From an uncultured Lachnospiraceae bacterium (GTDB lineage: Bacteria > Bacillota > Clostridia > Lachnospirales > Lachnospiraceae): a stretch of 47,269 nucleotides of DNA. Position 1 is the first letter of the stretch. Each line of letters opens with the position of its first letter. Positions 41,613-47,269 of the stretch are shown here, piece after piece. The stretch spans positions 1 to 47,269 of the forward strand of contig CADAKW010000043.1 of NCBI GenBank assembly GCA_902788645.1, read 5' to 3'. The translations under genes were made by a program, and so were the position numbers. The notes beneath the pieces were generated by a model that had not been told where the DNA came from, did no database searches, and saw only the letters and a program-made list of their open reading frames with translations.

Positions 41613-42407
41613 TTAATGTGCCAGAATGATCTTCTTCGGACACTTCTCAGCACACTTGCCACAGCCGGTACATTTACTCTGATCAATATGTGCTACATTG
41701 TTCTCTACGGTCACTGCACCGGATTCGCACTGTCTTGCACAGAGACCACAGCCAATACAGCCGGTATCGCAGACTGCCATAACCTTTGGTCCCTTGTCCT
41801 GATTAGAACATGCTACACCGTAAGAAGCATCGTACGGAACCATCTCGATCAGATGATTTGGACACTCCTCGGCACATTTGCCGCAGGCTACACATTTCTC
41901 TTTATCAACCACAGCAACACCGTTTACCACATGGATTGCATCGAACTGACATGCTGCCACACAGGAACCGAATCCCATACAGCCAAAGGAACATGCCTTG
42001 TCACCGCGTCCCGGAATCGCTGCTGCTCTCTTACAATCGGAGATACCATAATAATTTGCCTTGAGTCCTGCTTTATCACAGGTACCGTTACATTTTACAA
42101 AGGCTACCATCTTGACTGAATCGCCGGCATCGACGCCCATAACGGCTCCGATCTTCTCAGCGACTGCTGCGCCGCCTACCGGGCAGGCATTGACAGGAGC
42201 TTCTCCTGCTGCGATTGCCTTTGCAAGGGCATCACAGCCTGCGTAACCACAGCCACCACAGTTATTGCCCGGAAGGAACTCACGGACCTCGATCTCCTTT
42301 TCATCTACCGGCACTGCCAGTTTAATTCCCGCAAATCCCAGAAGAAGACCAATCAGAATACCGATAACTCCAACTAAAATCGCTGCATGTATAATACCAG
42401 TTACCAT
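41613..42407 (-). CDS. rnfB: Rnf complex subunit B
   Basis: A 264-residue iron-sulfur protein that takes electrons from reduced ferredoxin. One N-terminal helix (about 5-28) anchors it. Then come a CGGCGYAGC-type cluster motif (about 50-60) and several Cys motifs, including CVACGKCAEECP, CIGCGLCARQC and CTGCGKCAEKCP, for a chain of [4Fe-4S] centres. It is the last gene of the operon, 15 nt after rnfA, and a terminator follows. Confidence 0.95.
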   Translation of the reverse strand: MVTGIIHAAILVGVIGILIGLLLGFAGIKLAVPVDEKEIEVREFLPGNNCGGCGYAGCDALAKAIAAGEAPVNACPVGGAAVAEKIGAVMGVDAGDSVKMVAFVKCNGTCDKAGLKANYYGISDCKRAAAIPGRGDKACSFGCMGFGSCVAACQFDAIHVVNGVAVVDKEKCVACGKCAEECPNHLIEMVPYDASYGVACSNQDKGPKVMAVCDTGCIGCGLCARQCESGAVTVENNVAHIDQSKCTGCGKCAEKCPKKIILAH

Positions 42408-42422
42408 TTCGTCTCCTCCTTT

Positions 42423-43022
42423 CTATACCAGACCTGCGAAACCGCAGAATGCAATCGCCATGAGACTTGCTGTAACAAGCACGATCGGTGTACCCTGAAA
42501 TGACTTTGGTACATCGTTATGCTCATTGCGCTCACGGATGCTTGCCATGATCGTGATCGCAACCAGGAATCCAAGAGCGGTAAACAGACCTCTTACCACG
42601 CTGTAAAGGAAACCGATCCCGAAGCTCTCACCGGCATAATCTGTAACGTTATTTAATGCAACACCAAGCACAGCACAGTTGGTGGTGATCAGCGGAAGAT
42701 ACACACCAAGGGATGCATGAAGTGCCGGCATAAATTTCTTGAGAACCATCTCAATAAACTGAACCAGAGCTGCAATGATCAGGATAAACGCGATCGTCTC
42801 CAGATATGCAAGACCGGTTGGCTCCAATATAAAATAATAAATCGGATATGTTATTGCTGACGCGATCGTAATTACAAATGTAACAGCGGCTCCCATGCCC
42901 ACGGCTGTCTCCACCTTTTTGGATACGCCGAGAAACGGACAGATACCAAGGAACTGGCTTAATACGACGTTGCTGACCAGCATTGATGATATAATGATCA
43001 CAAATAATTCGCCCACTGCCAT
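42423..43022 (-). CDS. rnfA: Rnf complex subunit A
   Basis: A 199-residue membrane protein with six helices. VLSQFLGICPFLGVSKK and ITTNCAVLGVAL carry the conserved cysteines that, with those of RnfE, hold an intramembrane iron-sulfur cluster in known Rnf/Nqr structures. Its ATG (43022) overlaps the rnfE stop by one base (TGATG) and has AAGGAGG upstream. It helps form the ion-translocating core. Confidence 0.95.
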   Translation of the reverse strand: MAVGELFVIIISSMLVSNVVLSQFLGICPFLGVSKKVETAVGMGAAVTFVITIASAITYPIYYFILEPTGLAYLETIAFILIIAALVQFIEMVLKKFMPALHASLGVYLPLITTNCAVLGVALNNVTDYAGESFGIGFLYSVVRGLFTALGFLVAITIMASIRERNEHNDVPKSFQGTPIVLVTASLMAIAFCGFAGLV

Positions 43023-43852
43023 CAATCCTCCTTCCCATCAGAAGCGGCTTCCTTCGCTTTGGCCTCAGCCTCCGCTTTTGCCTTTGCTTCCTTTGCGGCC
43101 TTCGCTTTTGCTGCGGCCTCTGCTTTTGCCTTTGCTGCAGCTGCTTTCTCTGCCGCTCTCTCAGCTTCCACAAGTCCCTTGTTGGCAACGCTGCAGTTTC
43201 CTACACAGGATGCACAGTTGCCGCCACAGGCGATATTGCTGTCTGCATTGTCCACATTGGTAGCAGACGGCATTTTCAGCTTGTTCTGGATCGCTGTCAG
43301 GAAGGACAGTACCAGAAATGCGCCCGGAGCCAGTACAAAGAATGTAATGTGATAATCATCCGGAATAAACTGATGACCGAAAATAGCACCGGCACCGAGG
43401 ATCTCACGACAGATACCGATACAGGTCAGACCAAAGGTAAATCCAAGTCCCATACCAAGACCATCAAATGCAGATGGAAGTACCGGATTCTTGGATGCAT
43501 ATGCCTCTGCACGGCCAAGGATGATACAGTTTACAACGATCAGCGGGATATAAACTCCCAATGCTTTATTTAATGATGGCAGATACGCCTGCAGAAGAAG
43601 CTGTATTAATGTAACAAAGGTTGCTACAATAACAATAAATGCAGGGATTCTTACCTTATCCGGAATCACCTTTCTAAGCAGAGAGATGAATACATTGGAC
43701 AGGATCAGTACTGCCGTAGTGGTCAGACCCATGCCAAGACCATTGACAGCAGATGATGTAACCGCCAGGGTCGGACACATACCGAGCATCATCACGAAGG
43801 TTGGATTCTCGGTAATAATGCCGTTCTTTAAACGTTCCGTACAAGAATTCAT
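43022..43852 (-). CDS. rnfE: Rnf complex subunit E with Cys-motif and Ala/Lys/Glu tail
   Basis: A 276-residue protein. Residues 1-195 are the six-helix RnfE core, paired with RnfA, with MCPTLAVTSS and IVVNCIILGRAEA. After it comes an extension of about 80 residues: a compact motif CGGNCASCVGNC (Cys209, 213, 216, 220) and a highly charged Ala/Lys/Glu segment (about 227-276), probably a long helix. Typical RnfE proteins stop near 200-230. The start follows AGGAGG. The core identity is sure; the role of the tail is unknown. Confidence 0.95.
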   Translation of the reverse strand: MNSCTERLKNGIITENPTFVMMLGMCPTLAVTSSAVNGLGMGLTTTAVLILSNVFISLLRKVIPDKVRIPAFIVIVATFVTLIQLLLQAYLPSLNKALGVYIPLIVVNCIILGRAEAYASKNPVLPSAFDGLGMGLGFTFGLTCIGICREILGAGAIFGHQFIPDDYHITFFVLAPGAFLVLSFLTAIQNKLKMPSATNVDNADSNIACGGNCASCVGNCSVANKGLVEAERAAEKAAAAKAKAEAAAKAKAAKEAKAKAEAEAKAKEAASDGKED

Positions 43853-43864
43853 AATCCATTCCTC

Positions 43865-44530
43865 CTATTCTGATAATGATGCGATAAAGTCTAATGCACC
43901 GTTGACTGCTCTTGTGACAGCACGGCTGGTGATGGTCGCACCACTGATAGCGTTGACAGTACCATTGTCTGCACTGCCGGAACCGTCCTTAACTACGGAA
44001 AGTCCGCTGTCACCCTTTGTCATGCCTACATACTGCTCATTCCATGATGTGGAACTGTTCTGTCCCAGACCCGGAGTCTCATTGGAGCAGTCTGTCACAC
44101 GGATGCCTACGATATTGCCATCCTGATCAACACCAAGTGCCAGAGTAACCGCACCGCCATAACCCTTACCGGAGCAGGTTACTACATAGCCGGCATCAGC
44201 GCCGTCCTTCTGCGCCTTCATAACCTCTGAGATCTCCACATCGCTCAGAGTCTCTCCCATGGCGTCTGCTTTTACCTCACCGTTTGCCAGCTTCTCATTA
44301 TACGTTGCAAGTGCATCATCAATGCCCTTGTCGTCTACAAAATATGCACCTTCAAAAACAGCCGCATATGCCTCTGCCTTTGTCTTTTCATTCTGCTGTT
44401 CGATCGGCTTCTTGGTCACAGTGTAAACACCGCCCAGAAGAACACCCGCGATCAGCGTGATCAGTGTCAGTGCAATGGTATCATGGATCAGAGTATTTTC
44501 TGATTTCTTTTTTTCTTCTTTATTTGCCAT
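43865..44530 (-). CDS. rnfG: Rnf complex subunit G
   Basis: A 221-residue protein with one N-terminal helix (about 18-38) and an outside FMN-binding domain. SGATITS (Thr199) is the site where FMN is joined by a phosphoester bond. It passes electrons along the complex. The start at 44530 (MANKEEKKK) follows GGAGGG and overlaps rnfD by 11 bases; the longer frame to 44551 is less likely. Confidence 0.94.
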   Translation of the reverse strand: MANKEEKKKSENTLIHDTIALTLITLIAGVLLGGVYTVTKKPIEQQNEKTKAEAYAAVFEGAYFVDDKGIDDALATYNEKLANGEVKADAMGETLSDVEISEVMKAQKDGADAGYVVTCSGKGYGGAVTLALGVDQDGNIVGIRVTDCSNETPGLGQNSSTSWNEQYVGMTKGDSGLSVVKDGSGSADNGTVNAISGATITSRAVTRAVNGALDFIASLSE

Positions 44531-45512
44531 CCTTGATGCCCTCCTTTCCAAATGGAACAGGAATTGTCACCTTCTCGATCAGCGGAACCATCAGGTTGCT
44601 GATGATGATCGCATAGGATACACCCTCTGCAGATGCACCGAAGATACGGAAGATACCGGTCAGAACACCTAACAGAATACCAAACACGATCTGTCCCTTC
44701 GGTGTGATCGGGCTGGTTACATAATCGGTTGCCATAAAGAATGCACCAAGCATCAGTCCGCCGCCGCAGAACTCAGCTGCCAGATACATCAGATTGAAGC
44801 CGTGTCCGCCAAAGATCAGATAAAATACAGCGAAGGTTGCCAGATAGCATACAGGAATACGCCAGCTGATCACCTTGCGGATCAGAAGATATGCTGCACC
44901 GATCAGAAGACAGAGTGCAGAGGTCTCACCAATAGTACCGCCTGTAGTTCCCAGGAACATCTTGAGTACCTGAGCCCAGTCCAGATTCATGGAGCCGTCC
45001 TTGATCATTGCCAGAGGAGTTGCTCCACTGATGGCATCCAACTGCTTGCCGGACAGGTATTTAAGTCCTACTGCCTTATCATAGGCAAAGGATGTCATCT
45101 GTCCTGCAAAAGAGATCATCAGGAAACATCTTGCACCAAGTGCAGGGTTCATAAAGTTCTGTCCCAGTCCGCCGAAAAGCTGCTTTACGATGATGATGGC
45201 AAATACACTGCCGATGATCGCCATCCAAATCGGAAACTTGGAGCTTAAGTTTAATGCCAGGAAAAGTCCTGTCAGAGCGGCACTTCCATCACTGACTGTC
45301 AGGGGAAGTCCCATTGCCTTCTGCCATATGTACTCGGAAAGAACACATGACACCATACATACCACGATCAGTACCAGGGCACGGATACCGAAATTGAAGA
45401 TTCCGAACAGAGCCGCCGGTGCCAGAGCAAGAAGCACATCATACATGATGGACTTTGTAGAGGTCTTGCTTCGAACATGTGGTGATGATGAAATATTCAA
45501 TAAATTACTCAC
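44520..45512 (-). CDS. rnfD: Rnf complex subunit D
   Basis: A 330-residue membrane protein with about nine or ten helices. DAISGATPLAM holds Thr165, the second covalent FMN site. GQNFMNPALGARCF is typical of the family. It begins with GTG at 45512, 9 nt after GGAGG; the frame can be extended to 45554, but that would overlap rnfC. Confidence 0.94.
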   Translation of the reverse strand: MSNLLNISSSPHVRSKTSTKSIMYDVLLALAPAALFGIFNFGIRALVLIVVCMVSCVLSEYIWQKAMGLPLTVSDGSAALTGLFLALNLSSKFPIWMAIIGSVFAIIIVKQLFGGLGQNFMNPALGARCFLMISFAGQMTSFAYDKAVGLKYLSGKQLDAISGATPLAMIKDGSMNLDWAQVLKMFLGTTGGTIGETSALCLLIGAAYLLIRKVISWRIPVCYLATFAVFYLIFGGHGFNLMYLAAEFCGGGLMLGAFFMATDYVTSPITPKGQIVFGILLGVLTGIFRIFGASAEGVSYAIIISNLMVPLIEKVTIPVPFGKEGIKDGK

Positions 45513-45525
45513 GATGCTACACCTC

Positions 45526-46848
45526 CTATTTCTTTCTTCTCTGGGCTGCCACATACTGGCGTGCCTGCTTAAAGGTCTGTGTCAGAGGACGTTTTGCCGG
45601 ACATACAAATGTACAGCTTCCACACTCATAACACTCCATACCGTTTAATTTCACAAAAGTATCGTAATCATTATTCATTGCTGCCTGTGCCATCATCTGC
45701 GGCATGAGATTGCCCGGGCATGCCTCTACGCAGCGTCCGCAGCGGATACATGGGGTCGGCTCATACTCTGCCACCTCATCCTTTGTCAGTGCCAGGATGG
45801 ATGAAGATGTCTTGGTAACAGGGACATTCAGGTCAAAGAATGCAAATCCCATCATCGGACCACCGGAAATGATCTTGACCGGCTCTGTCTTAAAGCCGTC
45901 TCCCTCCGGAACAAGATCCGCATGATTGCAGCCTAAGCGCACTTCCACATTGACCGGTGTATTGAATGCGTCACCTGTCAGTGTGAGAACACCCTGGATC
46001 AGCGGTGTCTGCTTGCATACGGCACGGTAGATCGCAATGACCGTAGAAACATTGTCTACGATACATCCGGCATCTGCCGGCAGCTTTGCGGAATAGATCT
46101 TGCGGCCGGTGGCTGCATAGATCAGCGTACGCTCACCACCCTGAGGATACTTGGTCTTTAACGGAAGTACCTCCATGCGGTCCTCATTCTTTACAGCCTC
46201 CTGCATCTTTGCGATAGCATCCGGCTTATTGTCCTCAATACAGATGACGCCCTTTGCATTGTCGAAAAGCTTCAGCATAACCTTCAGACCGCCAACGATC
46301 TGGTCTGTATACTCAAGCATCTGGCGATAATCGGATGTCAGATACGGCTCACACTCTGCACCGTTTACCAGAATGTAATCGATCTTATCCGGCTCCTTCG
46401 GCGCAAGCTTTACATTGGTCGGGAATCCTGCACCACCCATACCAACGACACCCGCCTCCTTGACAATGTCACGGATCTCGTCTTTGGACAGCTTCGTGTA
46501 ATCCCGGTCCTCTCCAAGCCCTTCAATTCCTTTGTACTCCTCGTCGTTCTCAATAACGACACATGTTGCTTTGGAACCATTTAGAAGCATTCTCGGCTCT
46601 ACCGCCTTAACAGTTCCTGAAACCGAACTGCAGATATTGGCAGAAATGAAGCCACTGGCTTCGCCAATCTTTTGTCCAACCAGTACCTTGTCGCCCTTCT
46701 CCACAATAGGAGTCGCAGGCGCACCAATGTGCTGTGCCATAGGGAATACATATTCTCCCGGCAGATTTACCTGTTTGATCGGCAGATCCTTAGACAGCTC
46801 TTTTCCCTCGTAGGGATGTACACCCCCGCGAAATGTTGCGTTACTCAT
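45526..46848 (-). CDS. rnfC: Rnf complex subunit C
   Basis: A 440-residue peripheral subunit that transfers electrons to NAD+. The middle has the Gly-rich GVVGMGGAGFPTNVKL (NADH/FMN-binding), then NGAECEPYLTSDYR. Near the C-terminus two [4Fe-4S] motifs occur, CIRCGRCVEACP and CYECGSCTFVCP. It is the first gene of the operon, preceded by GGGGAA and the promoter at 46972-46999. The length is normal. Confidence 0.95.
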   Translation of the reverse strand: MSNATFRGGVHPYEGKELSKDLPIKQVNLPGEYVFPMAQHIGAPATPIVEKGDKVLVGQKIGEASGFISANICSSVSGTVKAVEPRMLLNGSKATCVVIENDEEYKGIEGLGEDRDYTKLSKDEIRDIVKEAGVVGMGGAGFPTNVKLAPKEPDKIDYILVNGAECEPYLTSDYRQMLEYTDQIVGGLKVMLKLFDNAKGVICIEDNKPDAIAKMQEAVKNEDRMEVLPLKTKYPQGGERTLIYAATGRKIYSAKLPADAGCIVDNVSTVIAIYRAVCKQTPLIQGVLTLTGDAFNTPVNVEVRLGCNHADLVPEGDGFKTEPVKIISGGPMMGFAFFDLNVPVTKTSSSILALTKDEVAEYEPTPCIRCGRCVEACPGNLMPQMMAQAAMNNDYDTFVKLNGMECYECGSCTFVCPAKRPLTQTFKQARQYVAAQRRKK

Positions 46849-46971
46849 TCCGGTTCCCCTTTCTTTGATTTATTTTGTCGCGGCTGTTGATATCATTTCT
46901 CATTTCCCTCACATATGCCTACTACAATCTATTCTTTCGGGACTGGATTCAGCCACAACAATTCACCTTTT

Positions 46972-46999
46972 ATTGTATCATTCGTATGACAAAAGTCAA
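46972..46999 (-). promoter_or_regulatory. Promoter of the Rnf operon
   Basis: Minus strand TTGACT, 16 nt, TACAAT, about 120 nt before the rnfC start. The gap from 46849 to the tRNA holds nothing else I can support apart from the tRNA terminator. Confidence 0.62.
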
Positions 47000-47115
47000 C
47001 AATTTCACAAGGTTTTCGTATATTTTTACCAAAAAATCCTAATTTTTTCCATTGATAATCTCTAGCAAAGACGATTGACATGAAACGGATTTCACATTTT
47101 TATATACACCAAAAA

Positions 47116-47140
47116 AGTGCTGTACATAATGTACAGCACT
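47116..47140 (-). terminator. Terminator of the tRNA-Thr gene
   Basis: AGTGCTGTACAT and ATGTACAGCACT form a 12-bp palindrome around one base, followed by six T on the minus strand. Confidence 0.88.
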
Positions 47141-47151
47141 CTGCATGTTTA

Positions 47152-47224
47152 AGCTGATAACGGGAATCGAACCCGTGACCTCCGCCTTACCAAGGCGACG
47201 CTCTACCGACTGAGCCATATCAGC
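47152..47224 (-). tRNA. tRNA-Thr (anticodon GGU)
   Basis: A full cloverleaf is readable: acceptor GCTGATA / TATCAGC, D-arm GCTC...GAGC, anticodon stem TCGCC / GGCGG (with one G-T pair), loop TTGGTAA with anticodon GGT, and T-arm ACGGG TTCGATT CCCGT. The 3' CCA is not encoded. The discriminator base is T. Confidence 0.93.
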
Positions 47225-47238
47225 AATCAACATGCGAT

Positions 47239-47267
47239 ATTATATAATACTTTCTGCGAAATTGCAA
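47239..47267 (-). promoter_or_regulatory. Promoter of the tRNA-Thr gene
   Basis: Minus strand TTGCAA, 17 nt, perfect TATAAT, ending 14 nt before the tRNA. Confidence 0.65.
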
Positions 47268-47269
47268 GC

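Noticed and set aside
42751..43188. Arg/Gln/Lys-rich 145-codon frame
   Set aside because: A frame-shifted reading of the Ala/Lys/Glu tail of RnfE; its composition is simply the low-complexity DNA.

Overview
The window looks like a chromosomal piece of a spore-forming, anaerobic Clostridia, most likely a member of the Lachnospiraceae. Reasons: sporulation genes (spoIIE, spoVT, yabP, yabQ, spmB), a six-subunit Rnf complex in the clostridial order C-D-G-E-A-B, Gram-positive ribosome binding sites (GGAGG) and sigma-A-like promoters. Almost all genes are on the minus strand. I see no phage, insertion sequence, CRISPR array or rRNA operon.

Layout. 1-3.5 kb: a small membrane protein, SpmB, a plus-strand YesN-type response regulator and a CarD-like regulator. 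3.7-9.6 kb: a complete ribose operon rbsR-D-A-C-B-K, with a LacI-type operator just downstream of its promoter. 9.6-10.2 kb: a gene-free stretch with two tandem copies of a hairpin repeat and a possible small RNA. 10.2-20.5 kb: the conserved Firmicutes sporulation/division block spoVT, (DUF4259-like), HU, rqcP, yabP, yabQ, divIC, spoIIE, tilS, hpt, ftsH. It includes a spoIIE promoter with the unusual 21-bp spacer and Spo0A-box-like sites, a sigma-G-like promoter at spoVT, and an HU gene whose protein lacks the DNA-binding beta-arm.

20.6-31.3 kb is accessory: an AAA/DUF4143 ATPase, a sodium symporter, a MATE exporter, a 390-bp nested inverted-repeat element, a beta-carbonic anhydrase, a voltage-gated K+ channel, AlkD, an acyltransferase, an M18 aminopeptidase and a Cys-rich DUF3795 protein. 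31.3-31.9 kb holds a ParE-type toxin with a 56-residue antitoxin that is easy to miss.

32.0-40.2 kb is the most unusual gene set: an HD-GYP phosphodiesterase, then a tightly packed run of a long M29 peptidase, a Cache-GGDEF protein with a degenerate metal site, an NYN-LOTUS (OST-HTH) ribonuclease-like protein, a zinc-ribbon membrane protein and a TPM-domain membrane protein. The last three overlap one another. 40.3-41.3 kb: a DRE-TIM aldolase. 41.6-46.8 kb: the Rnf operon, with a cysteine-motif and Ala/Lys/Glu tail on RnfE. The window ends with a tRNA-Thr(GGU).

All functional names come from motif recognition by eye; no database search was run.
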